Assembly (NCBI RefSeq): GCF_000347035.1
Contig: NZ_ANIJ01000006.1
Coordinates: 62,001 to 126,000 of the forward strand
DNA from: Leptospira sp. B5-022
GTDB taxonomy: Bacteria > Spirochaetota > Leptospiria > Leptospirales > Leptospiraceae
DNA length: 64,000 bases
Direction: 5' to 3'
The notes under the pieces were generated by a model. The model ran no database searches. It worked only from the letters and a program-made list of their open reading frames with translations, and was not told where the DNA came from. Numbering within the stretch: the first letter of the stretch is position 1; each line of letters opens with the position of its first letter. Below, piece after piece: positions 18,031 through 26,164 of this stretch. Position numbers and translations under genes: made by a program.

Positions 18031-19002
18031 TTAGGATTGGAAGAACTTGCCGTATAATAATTGAGCCGCCAGTCCCAGACAAAGAAACAAACCGGAGGAA
18101 AAAATAGAGGTTAAAAATATAATTTTATTCGCATCTAAGATCAGGTTTGGGACTAATTTTCGATCCGGATCCCCTAATTTTGGCTTATCACTCGGAACTC
18201 CAGAGTAATAATTTCTTCCTCCGAGTTGGATCTTTAGAGCACCCGCTAAGGCTGCTTCACAAAGTCCTGAATTGGGGCTAGGGTGTTTTCTTCCGTCTCG
18301 GATTAATATTTTAAAGGAACGTAATGGGTAAAAACCTAAAATTGCGGATGAAATACAAAGTATAGGGGCAGTCAATCGAGCCGGTATATAATTAGCCAAA
18401 TCATCCATTCTTGCGGAAATCCATCCGAAGTTCAGATAGGCCTGATTCTTATAACCGAATAGTGAATCCAAGGTATTTATGGAACGATAAAGCATCGCAA
18501 GACTTGGCCCCCCTATAGCTGCAAAAAAGAGCGGGGCAGTGATCCCATCCACCAGACTTTCTCCCACACTTTCCAGGCCCGCCCTAACTATTTCAGGTTC
18601 TTCTAAATTTTCAGTGTCCCTTCCTACGATTCTAGCAACCATAAATCTCGCTTTGTCCAAATCTTTTTCGCACAATGCCGAATATACGTCCTTGCTATGA
18701 TCCAAAAGATCCTTTAAGGCTATGCTAGTGTAAATGATAAATGCGGATGCCAATTCCGCTAAAAAGGGATGAATATACCGAAAAATAAATATAATGATCC
18801 ACGGAAATATAAAAGAAATAGAATATACTGAAAACGCAGTCATTATACCTGCAATTTTTTCGGATACGATATACTTTCTTGTGACCTTCTCCATATACCT
18901 TGCGAATTTTCCGATAAGTCGGACCGGATGAGGAGAACCTTGAGGATCTCCAAGACCTAGATCCAGAAGTAAGGAAGCAGGAATGATCCAAATTGAAGTC
19001 AT
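18031..19002 (-). CDS. cbiB: Adenosylcobinamide-phosphate synthase CbiB
   Basis: Integral membrane protein of 323 residues with several hydrophobic helices. It has the CbiB/CobD hallmarks: LLDLGLGDPQGSPHPVRLIG near the N-terminus, DGITAPLFFAAIGGPSLAMLYR in the middle and HPSPNSGLCEAALAGAL towards the C-terminus. CbiB joins adenosylcobyric acid to (R)-1-amino-2-propanol phosphate in the inner membrane. That substrate is made by the CobD half of the fusion gene directly upstream, which it overlaps by 4 bp (ATGA). Length is typical. Confidence 0.95.
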   Translation of the reverse strand: MTSIWIIPASLLLDLGLGDPQGSPHPVRLIGKFARYMEKVTRKYIVSEKIAGIMTAFSVYSISFIFPWIIIFIFRYIHPFLAELASAFIIYTSIALKDLLDHSKDVYSALCEKDLDKARFMVARIVGRDTENLEEPEIVRAGLESVGESLVDGITAPLFFAAIGGPSLAMLYRSINTLDSLFGYKNQAYLNFGWISARMDDLANYIPARLTAPILCISSAILGFYPLRSFKILIRDGRKHPSPNSGLCEAALAGALKIQLGGRNYYSGVPSDKPKLGDPDRKLVPNLILDANKIIFLTSIFSSGLFLCLGLAAQLLYGKFFQS

Positions 19003-21599
19003 GTAAGTCCCAAGATCCTATAAATTTCCGGCATATTCACCGAGTTTCTGACCTCTTCCGCTAGACGATCTAAATTAGTTTCCAGCTCGTATCTGGCTTG
19101 GACTTTACCCAAGGGCCTCATTCCTTTTTTGAGCCTGATCTTATCTATGAACCATCTTCTGAATTCGTCTTCGTCGAATACTCCGTGTAAATAGGTTCCC
19201 CAGATTCTTTCCGAGATCCCTTGATGACCTAAACATTCTCCGGAGTAATTATGAAAAATTGGTTTTGCGAAAATCTCTTTTGTATTTCCATGATGGATTT
19301 CGTAACCAGATACTTTTTTTCCGGATAGAAGGTGAATACCTTCCGTTTGTTTGAGTAATTTCTCTTTTTCTAATACTGTTCTGACACCTATCAGATTTAA
19401 ACCTTCTGCGGAGCCTAAATTGCTTTCTATTTGGAAAGGATCATGGACGGATTGTCCCAACATCTGGTAGCCTCCACAAATCCCGATAATTTCAGTTTTT
19501 CCTTCTTTATGAAAATGTAAAATAATTTCAGAGATACCGGAATCTTTCAGATAGTTCAGGTCGGTGATCACATTTTTGCTTCCTGGGAGTATTAATACAT
19601 CCGGATTCCCTATCTCTTCTTTTCTTTGAACGATCCTGACTCTGACGTCGGGTTCTATTCTCAAAGAATCCAGATCCGTATGATTGGAGATCCTAGGCGT
19701 ATCGATTAAAACAATATCTATCCTGTCTCCCAAAGGGGAGGTATCGTTTAAACTTCCTGATTTGAATTCTAAGGAATCTTCTTCCGGTAGTCTTAGGTCG
19801 TTTAAGAATGGAATAATTCCGAATACATTTTTACGGGTGGTTTCTTCCAAATATTTGATCCCTGGATCGAGTAGGTTCTTTATTCCCCTGAATCGGTTGA
19901 TTAGAAATCCTGAAACTAGTTTTCTTTCCCATTCCGACATAGTCTCCATTGCGCCTACGAAGGATCCGAATACCCCTCCATGATCTATATTTCCGACTAA
20001 TAATACTTTTGCCTTGGCATACTCCGCCATTCTCATATTTACTATGTCTTTGTCTTTTAAGTTGACTTCCGAAACTCCACCGGCTCCTTCTAGGACAAGC
20101 AAATCGAACTCCTCCGAAAGTGAATCGTAGGATTTTTTCACCTCATCGAAAGCGACTGACTTGAATTTCATGTAATCCCTGAAATCCATCGCCTCTACCG
20201 GCTTACCGTTTAATATAACTTGAGAATCTTTTTCGCTGGAAGGTTTGAGAAGGATGGGATTCATCCTATAGTCGGCTCTGATCTTAGAAGCCTGGGCTTG
20301 CAACGCTTGCGCTCTTCCGATCTCCGCTCCCTCATACGTTACAAAAGAATTTAATGCCATGTTTTGGGATTTGAATGGTGCTACTTTGAAACCGTCTTGT
20401 GTAAAGATCCTACAGAATGCGGTTGCCAAGATACTTTTTCCCACATTGGAAGCTGTTCCTTGCAGCATTAAGGCAGGTTTTGCTCTTTTTAGTTTGGATG
20501 GTTTCGGCTCTTTTTTAAATATAGAACGAAACGATTGTATGAGTCTTTCGTTTTCTTCCGAAGTTTTGATCGCAATTCTTATATAATTATTTTCTAATCC
20601 TTTAAAATTGCAGCAGTTCCGGACTCCAATTTTGTATTCTTTAAGAAGAAGATATTCTAATTCCGGAATATTTTTTTTTGGATCTAAAAACTCCAGCAGA
20701 AGGAAATTCGCATTCGTATCATAAACCCGAAAAATTTTTAGAGCTTCGAGATCCTTTTGGAATCCATTCTTCCATTCACGAATTTTATCCTTGGTCCTAA
20801 GGATAAAGTCACGATCCTCTCCGAATTTTTCTAATATGGAAGCGCTTAAACTATTCAGGGACCATGCAGGAAGAATTTCTGAAATTTTGGAGGCAATTTT
20901 TGGATTCGTTAATAAAAGCCCCATTCTAAGTCCGGGAAGAGCCAAAATTTTTGTCAAGGACCAGAGAACGGCCAGGTTTTCGGACCTATCATTTCGAAAT
21001 GAAATATCATCCGAACAAAAATCTATAAAAGATTCATCTATTACAAAAAACGCATTTTTATATTCTGAACGGATCTCTAGGATTTTCTCTTTATCTAATA
21101 TTCTTCCTGTGGGGTTATTCGGATGGCCTAATAGAACTAAGATTTGTTTTTCGGGATTTTTCCGGAAAATTTCGATTAGTTCCTTATAGTCCAATTCAAA
21201 ATCCGATTCTTTTTGAAGATGGACTTCATGGATTTGCAATCCTGCTAATTCAATACTCTTTCGATAATCGATGTATGAGGGTTGGGCAATCACTGCCAAA
21301 TCGAATTTTTTGATCCTTGGAAGAATATGAATGAGTTCTGAGGCGCCATTTCCGAATACGATTTCATCTTTTGGAATATTCCAATATTTTTGTAAAGAAA
21401 TTCTGGCCTTAGTATAATTCGGGTCCGGATAATGGATCAGATCGCTGATCTTGGAGTTAATCAGTGGACGGACCCAATCCGGAAAACCCAAAGGATTTAG
21501 GTTCGACGAAAAATCTAAAATTTCAGAAGGGTCCGCTCCGGCAATCTCCGACATCCTGGATAAATTTCCTCCATGTGAACTTACACTTTCCGATCTCAT
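18999..21599 (-). CDS. cobDQ: CobD-CobQ fusion: Thr-P decarboxylase + cobyric acid synthase
   Basis: An 866-residue fusion. Residues 1-365 are a PLP enzyme of the CobD/HisC type (SSNLNPLGFP, HPNNPTGR, PLP Lys K217 in SLTKILALPGLRMG), decarboxylating L-threonine phosphate to aminopropanol phosphate. Residues 375-866 are CobQ/CbiP: an N-terminal DTBS-like ATPase (QGTASNVGKS at 380-389, FKSQNMALNSFVT) and a class I amidotransferase domain with GICGGYQMLG and GTYLHGVFD. It amidates adenosylcobyrinic diamide to adenosylcobyric acid. Both products meet at CbiB, encoded next, so the fusion joins two converging branches. No threonine kinase (PduX) is seen. It overlaps cobU upstream by 4 bp. Confidence 0.95.
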   Translation of the reverse strand: MRSESVSSHGGNLSRMSEIAGADPSEILDFSSNLNPLGFPDWVRPLINSKISDLIHYPDPNYTKARISLQKYWNIPKDEIVFGNGASELIHILPRIKKFDLAVIAQPSYIDYRKSIELAGLQIHEVHLQKESDFELDYKELIEIFRKNPEKQILVLLGHPNNPTGRILDKEKILEIRSEYKNAFFVIDESFIDFCSDDISFRNDRSENLAVLWSLTKILALPGLRMGLLLTNPKIASKISEILPAWSLNSLSASILEKFGEDRDFILRTKDKIREWKNGFQKDLEALKIFRVYDTNANFLLLEFLDPKKNIPELEYLLLKEYKIGVRNCCNFKGLENNYIRIAIKTSEENERLIQSFRSIFKKEPKPSKLKRAKPALMLQGTASNVGKSILATAFCRIFTQDGFKVAPFKSQNMALNSFVTYEGAEIGRAQALQAQASKIRADYRMNPILLKPSSEKDSQVILNGKPVEAMDFRDYMKFKSVAFDEVKKSYDSLSEEFDLLVLEGAGGVSEVNLKDKDIVNMRMAEYAKAKVLLVGNIDHGGVFGSFVGAMETMSEWERKLVSGFLINRFRGIKNLLDPGIKYLEETTRKNVFGIIPFLNDLRLPEEDSLEFKSGSLNDTSPLGDRIDIVLIDTPRISNHTDLDSLRIEPDVRVRIVQRKEEIGNPDVLILPGSKNVITDLNYLKDSGISEIILHFHKEGKTEIIGICGGYQMLGQSVHDPFQIESNLGSAEGLNLIGVRTVLEKEKLLKQTEGIHLLSGKKVSGYEIHHGNTKEIFAKPIFHNYSGECLGHQGISERIWGTYLHGVFDEDEFRRWFIDKIRLKKGMRPLGKVQARYELETNLDRLAEEVRNSVNMPEIYRILGLT

Positions 21600-22150
21600 A
21601 AATTCGTTTCCGAATGCGGTTTGATCCGGATCGAGATCCCGCTGACTAATAAATACACTTCGTTTGCCATCAAAGCGAATGTTTGATTACAGATCCCTAA
21701 TAGGTCTCTGTATAGTCTGCCTTCTTTATTTTCGGGAACAAGGCCCATCCCGACTTCATTCGTTACTAAAAATACGGTTTTCAGATTTGAATTCAAAATA
21801 TGTTCCCCCAATTTTCTGCATAGATCTTTGATATGGTCTTGGGTAAGTTCCGAATTTTTGTTTTTTGCAGCATACATTAAGTTATTGATCCAAAGACTTA
21901 AACAGTCCAATAATACTACGGCTCCTGACGGAATCGAATCGAATACGGAAGAAAGGTCTAATTCTTCTTCGATCGTATCCCAGCCCGTTCTTTCTTGTTT
22001 ATGCCTTTGTATCCTTTCATCGATTTCGGAGTCTATATGCGGGCAGGTGGCTAAAAAGAATTTTTTTCCTTCTACAGAATTCGCTTTTTCTAATGCAAAT
22101 CTGCTTTTTCCGCTTCTACATCCTCCGGTGACCAAAATTATCCCGGCCAT
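21596..22150 (-). CDS. cobU: Adenosylcobinamide kinase/GTP guanylyltransferase CobU
   Basis: Bifunctional enzyme of 184 residues with the P-loop TGGCRSGKS (8-16), the ATCPHIDSEIDERIQRHKQ histidine region around 34-52 that carries the guanylylated His, and FLVTNEVGMGLVPENKEGRLYRD. It phosphorylates adenosylcobinamide and transfers GMP to give AdoCbi-GDP, the substrate of CobS. CobS and CobT are not in this window. It overlaps the gene on both sides by a few bases, as expected for a translationally coupled operon. Confidence 0.95.
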   Translation of the reverse strand: MAGIILVTGGCRSGKSRFALEKANSVEGKKFFLATCPHIDSEIDERIQRHKQERTGWDTIEEELDLSSVFDSIPSGAVVLLDCLSLWINNLMYAAKNKNSELTQDHIKDLCRKLGEHILNSNLKTVFLVTNEVGMGLVPENKEGRLYRDLLGICNQTFALMANEVYLLVSGISIRIKPHSETNL

Positions 22151-22767
22151 TCTGATCTCCTTGTGGAAGAGACTCGGATCAGATCGGTTAGAACTGCCTG
22201 ACCATTTCGGAATATATCTAAATAAACAAGAGTAGAAGGAGATATTCTGAATTTTGTATAAAACGAAAAAGGAAGATCTAAAAATGAACAGAGTAGAATA
22301 GAGAGAATTCCGCCAGGACTTAAAATAAAAACGGAACGATCGGGAGAAGATAGAATATGATCCTTAAATCCTTTCGCTCTTATTTGGAATTCATTTAAAC
22401 TTTCTCCTTTAGGGAATCGAAAAGAAGGGGAGAAGTCCGCGAATTTTTTTAAATCTTCCGGATTTAATTCTGCAAGCTCCGAAAAAGATCTACCTTCCCA
22501 TTCTCCGAAATCCAATTCTTGTAATTCTTCTCTGAATCCTGCCTGGATCTCTTTAGGGAATTCTAATGTTTCAAGAGTTTCCTTACATTGTTTTGTAGGG
22601 CTTGAATATACTATTCCTTTTCGGAATTTCTCTTGGATCTTTTCCTTTATCCTTTCTGCTTCTTGGATCCCTTTTTCGGATAGGGAGACTTCTTTTCTGC
22701 CTAAATATCTTCCACCATATTCCGCAGGAAGACTGGGGTGTCTTAGTAAACATAATGATTTTTTCAT
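22138..22767 (-). CDS. CobC-like histidine phosphatase lacking second catalytic His
   Basis: Histidine phosphatase-fold protein of 209 residues. The first motif is LLRHP, a variant seen in several CobC proteins, and the ELDFGEWEG acid loop is present. The position of the second catalytic histidine (SHGG) reads SPGG (codon CCT instead of CAT) in FILSPGGILS. The protein is otherwise full-length and in frame. The ATG is chosen because it forms an ATGA overlap with the cbiZ stop; a longer frame would run into cbiZ. It may be inactive, regulatory, or act on another substrate. The intact paralogue closes the operon. Confidence 0.8.
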   Translation of the reverse strand: MKKSLCLLRHPSLPAEYGGRYLGRKEVSLSEKGIQEAERIKEKIQEKFRKGIVYSSPTKQCKETLETLEFPKEIQAGFREELQELDFGEWEGRSFSELAELNPEDLKKFADFSPSFRFPKGESLNEFQIRAKGFKDHILSSPDRSVFILSPGGILSILLCSFLDLPFSFYTKFRISPSTLVYLDIFRNGQAVLTDLIRVSSTRRSEWPG

Positions 22768-23459
22768 ATATGTAACGATCTTAAATAAGAGAGATTTTTT
22801 CCTATTTTCCATTTTAGGATACCTTGAGTGACCGCTTCGTAGGAACTGGCCCCGATCAAATGTCCAAAGACCGTATGTTTTCCTACATAGTCTATACCGT
22901 TTGGTCCAATAGGAGAAATGACGCCGATACAGTCGGTTCCTGTGCCGGTCGCAAGATCGTTTTCGTTTTGCAAACGGATCTCTGATTCTAAAACCGCTAA
23001 GGTCCTTGCTTCGGACGCAATTGAGACTGCTTCTATGCTTGCGGAGAAGGTGAGAGCTTCGGAAGTTTGAACGAGAATGTTGATTGTCCCAATTTTTTTG
23101 TTTTGTTTGAGGAAATGTCCGACTCTAACTGCATTTCCTAGGCCTACCGTTGCAATGGATCTAACGTGCAAACCATCCATACTTTTTTCGGATACGGAGT
23201 AGTCGAAGAGAGATGCGCTTGTCATAAAGCCTAAAATTTCCTCTTTTTCTCCCTTCTCGATTAATCGATTTCTATAATATTCTTCCGGAATAATTTCAGG
23301 GCTTAGATCCGCATTGGAGACTTTTAACCAATAGACCTTGTTTGTGGTTAAGTATCCTCCTCCCACGACTGCCCAGCTTAAAGAAGAATGAGGTTTTGAA
23401 AGTTGGAGTTCCAACCAGGTTTCGGAGACTCCGATCTGATCTTCTTGAAATAAGCTCAA
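22764..23459 (-). CDS. cbiZ: Adenosylcobinamide amidohydrolase CbiZ
   Basis: CbiZ-family protein of 231 residues, recognised by VGGGYLTTNKVYWLKV near the N-terminus, TVGLGNAVRVG in the centre and the conserved ATGTGTDCIGVISP near residue 190. CbiZ cleaves the aminopropanol side chain of salvaged adenosylcobinamide or pseudocobalamin back to adenosylcobyric acid, which re-enters at CbiB. Its presence inside a de novo operon, together with a riboswitch-controlled TonB receptor, suggests that imported corrinoids are remodelled. It overlaps cbiA upstream and the CobC-like gene downstream by 4 bp each. Confidence 0.9.
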   Translation of the reverse strand: MSLFQEDQIGVSETWLELQLSKPHSSLSWAVVGGGYLTTNKVYWLKVSNADLSPEIIPEEYYRNRLIEKGEKEEILGFMTSASLFDYSVSEKSMDGLHVRSIATVGLGNAVRVGHFLKQNKKIGTINILVQTSEALTFSASIEAVSIASEARTLAVLESEIRLQNENDLATGTGTDCIGVISPIGPNGIDYVGKHTVFGHLIGASSYEAVTQGILKWKIGKNLSYLRSLHI

Positions 23460-24835
23460 ATTTTAAATCTCCTGCAAGAATCTATAAAGTTTTTAGGGAT
23501 TTCAGGATTAGAGGCCCAATGCGCATGCACATAACTTGCTAAAACGTTTAAAACCGTATAACCTTCTTTAGTAGTCTTTTCTGATTTACGTTTTCTGATA
23601 TGATAGGAGAATAATGAATCATCTTCATTTTCTAAAATCAGATCCGAATACCTGAATTGGTGTCCTCTGAAACGAATTCCGGCTTCTCCCAAGATGGTTC
23701 TTTTCTCCGTATGGACTTCTACATAACCTAAACTTTTAAGTTTCGGGCTCATGATCGCCTTTCCTGGGATAAGACCTACCATAGAAAAACTTTGTCCCTC
23801 TATATTTTGGATCTCGGAAGATAGATACATCAATCCGCCGCATTCGGCATAGATAGGCCTTTCCGAATTTGCAAAATTCCTGATCTCTTCTATTAGATTT
23901 TTATTCTTTTCTAAACTATCCGCGAATAGTTCCGGATATCCCCCGCCGATATACAATCCGTCTACTTCCGGAAGTTTGGCGTCTTTTAGGGGAGAGAAGA
24001 AGATTAATTCGGCTCCATAGTCCTTTAATTTTTTGAAATTATCTTCATAATAAAAATGAAATGTTTCGTCATAGGCCACTCCAATCTTGCAGTCTTTGGC
24101 TTTAGTTTGGATCTCCTTCGGTCCTTCCTCCGGAAGAGGAGGCGCTGAATTTGCGATTTCTAAGATCTTCTCTATATCAATCCATTCTTCCGATAGATTT
24201 TTCCAGAAAGAAAGTTTTTCTTCCGTTAGAATATCGGGGCCGGCGGAATGAAGTCCCAAATGTCTTTCCGGAAAGGAATGTTCGTATGACTTAGGAAATC
24301 CTCCTAAGATCTGCAACGGGATACTTGCATTTTCTATAATAGAAAGATGGCTTTTACTCCCTATATAATTCGCAACAAAACCTCGGATAGGAATTTGAGG
24401 ATTGTAATTTTTGATACCGGAGGCGATCGCGGAGAAGGTCGCTGCCATCCCCGACGCATCGATCATAACGATAGTTGGGACCTGTAGCCATTTTGCGATT
24501 TCCGCAGTGGAACCTGCTTCTGAATTCGGAGAATGTCCATCGAATAATCCCATCACTCCTTCTATGATGGAAATGTCCGACCCTTGGCTTGCGCTTATAA
24601 AACTGGAAATGACGGATCCTTTTCCCATCAACCATCCATCCAGATTTTGGCATGTTTTACCGGTAACAAAAGAATGATAACCGGGATCTAAATAATCGGG
24701 CCCACATTTGAATACGGAAACCTTTAGACCTTTTGCTTGTAGCGCCTTGGTAAGAGCGATCGTAAGCGTGGTCTTTCCTGTTCCACTTCCTGTTCCGGAA
24801 ACAAGTATTCTCGGTATTTTGATCTCTTGTATCAT
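23456..24835 (-). CDS. cbiA: Cobyrinate a,c-diamide synthase CbiA
   Basis: A 459-residue glutamine-dependent amidase. The N-terminal DTBS-like ATP-binding domain has SGTGSGTGKTT (about 13-23) and FKCGPDYLDPGYH. The C-terminal GATase domain has the nucleophile Cys in YAECGGLMYLS and the GHQFRYS motif. It converts (co)byrinic acid to its a,c-diamide, the point where the ring becomes a substrate for adenosylation; cobO follows in the gene order. Length fits CbiA/CobB. It overlaps cbiZ by ATGA. Confidence 0.95.
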   Translation of the reverse strand: MIQEIKIPRILVSGTGSGTGKTTLTIALTKALQAKGLKVSVFKCGPDYLDPGYHSFVTGKTCQNLDGWLMGKGSVISSFISASQGSDISIIEGVMGLFDGHSPNSEAGSTAEIAKWLQVPTIVMIDASGMAATFSAIASGIKNYNPQIPIRGFVANYIGSKSHLSIIENASIPLQILGGFPKSYEHSFPERHLGLHSAGPDILTEEKLSFWKNLSEEWIDIEKILEIANSAPPLPEEGPKEIQTKAKDCKIGVAYDETFHFYYEDNFKKLKDYGAELIFFSPLKDAKLPEVDGLYIGGGYPELFADSLEKNKNLIEEIRNFANSERPIYAECGGLMYLSSEIQNIEGQSFSMVGLIPGKAIMSPKLKSLGYVEVHTEKRTILGEAGIRFRGHQFRYSDLILENEDDSLFSYHIRKRKSEKTTKEGYTVLNVLASYVHAHWASNPEIPKNFIDSCRRFKI

Positions 24836-24841
24836 AAAAAT

Positions 24842-25375
24842 TTAATAGTCGATCCCGATCTGTGCCGATATCCCGCTCTTATAAGGATGTTTAGGGGATT
24901 CTATCTGAGTGACCAGGTCGGCCATATCTGTTAAAAGATTCGGACAATTTCTTCCGGTAAGTATAATATGCAGATCTTCCGGTTTTTTAGACAGGACTTC
25001 GAAAACTTCTTCCGGTGTAAGCCATCCGTAATGGAACGCGTATGTGATCTCGTCTAGTATGAGTATTTTATAATTTTCTGAAAATATCATTTCGCAGGAT
25101 CTATCCCAGGCAGATCTTGCCGCTTTCTTATCTCGGTCTAGATCATCACTTTCCCATGTGAAGCCTAGTCCCATTACATGGAAGTCCAGATCCGGGATGG
25201 TTTTTGCAAATTTTCTTTCTCCTGTTTCCCATTTTCCTTTTAAGAATTGGACGACCCCGCATTTCATTCCTCTTCCTAATGCCCTGAATAGAATTCCGAG
25301 CGCAGCAGTAGTTTTTCCTTTTCCAGGACCGGTGAATACTAAGATCAGTCCTTTTTTATCCGGTGGAGAATTCAT
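24842..25375 (-). CDS. cobO: Corrinoid adenosyltransferase CobO/BtuR
   Basis: ATP:cob(I)alamin adenosyltransferase of the CobA/CobO/BtuR type, 177 residues. It carries the P-loop TGPGKGKTTAALG (15-27), VQFLKGKWETGE, and LDEITYAFHYGWL with HIILTGRNCP. It transfers 5'-deoxyadenosine from ATP to Co(I) of corrinoids. It needs a reductant to make Co(I); a flavin reductase is encoded earlier in the same operon. The gene overlaps cbiF by 4 bp upstream and precedes cbiA by six bases. Confidence 0.95.
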   Translation of the reverse strand: MNSPPDKKGLILVFTGPGKGKTTAALGILFRALGRGMKCGVVQFLKGKWETGERKFAKTIPDLDFHVMGLGFTWESDDLDRDKKAARSAWDRSCEMIFSENYKILILDEITYAFHYGWLTPEEVFEVLSKKPEDLHIILTGRNCPNLLTDMADLVTQIESPKHPYKSGISAQIGIDY

Positions 25376-26154
25376 ACGATTTCGGAGGCGGCTCGTTTCT
25401 TGTTTGCTTTTCTGAATTTATGGGAGAAGTCGGATGCGTACAGTCTGGAGTCCGCAAAATCATGACAGTCCAATACTTTTCCCACGAATATGATCGCAGT
25501 AGCTGTGATCTTTTCTTCTTTTACCTTAGCCGTTATGTTTTCTAAGGTACCGGTTACTATTTTTTGCTCCGGCCAAGTAGCCTTCTGCACAACAGAGACC
25601 GGACAATCCTCGCCATAGTGGGGAATCAATTCCTCCACAATTTTACGAATATGTAAAACACTTAAAAAGAATACCAACGTGGCGCCGGTGGATGCAAAAG
25701 TTTCCAGTTTCTCTTTTTCAGGCATTGGAGTTCTTCCTTCCGCCCGAGTTATGACCACGGATTGAGAAACTTCCGGAAGTGTTAATTCCTTACCTAACAT
25801 CGCCGCTGCAGCGGTAAATGAGGAAACTCCGGGGACGATCTCATAAGGAATTCCTAATTCATCCATTTTTCTCATTTGTTCCGCAGTGGAACCGAATATA
25901 GACGGATCTCCCGTATGGACTCTTGCAACATCCTGGTCCTTCTTCTTAGCTTCTTCTAAGATAGAAATAATGTCTTCCAATGTCATTTTAGAAGAATCTA
26001 ATACGGTAGCTGTCGGAGCGGCCCTTTCTATCACTCTTTGGGGAACAAGGGAGCCGGTATAAAGAACGATAGGGCAGGTCTCCACGAGTCTTGCACCTTT
26101 GATTGTGATCAGATCCGGATCTCCAGGACCGGCTCCAATGATAAATACTTTCAT
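25372..26154 (-). CDS. cbiF: (Cobalt-)precorrin-4 C11-methyltransferase CbiF
   Basis: SAM-dependent uroporphyrinogen/precorrin methyltransferase fold, 260 residues. Family motifs are IGAGPGDPDLITIKGARL at the N-terminus, VARVHTGDPSIFGS around residues 80-95 and EIVPGVSSFTAAAA. The GDPSIYG-type loop and the ITRAEGRTPMPE segment match CobM/CbiF. It methylates C11 of cobalt-precorrin-4 in the cobalt-early route indicated by CbiD and CbiG here. It lies 10 bases after cbiH and overlaps cobO by ATGA. Confidence 0.95.
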   Translation of the reverse strand: MKVFIIGAGPGDPDLITIKGARLVETCPIVLYTGSLVPQRVIERAAPTATVLDSSKMTLEDIISILEEAKKKDQDVARVHTGDPSIFGSTAEQMRKMDELGIPYEIVPGVSSFTAAAAMLGKELTLPEVSQSVVITRAEGRTPMPEKEKLETFASTGATLVFFLSVLHIRKIVEELIPHYGEDCPVSVVQKATWPEQKIVTGTLENITAKVKEEKITATAIIFVGKVLDCHDFADSRLYASDFSHKFRKANKKRAASEIV

Positions 26155-26164
26155 AATGATTCTC

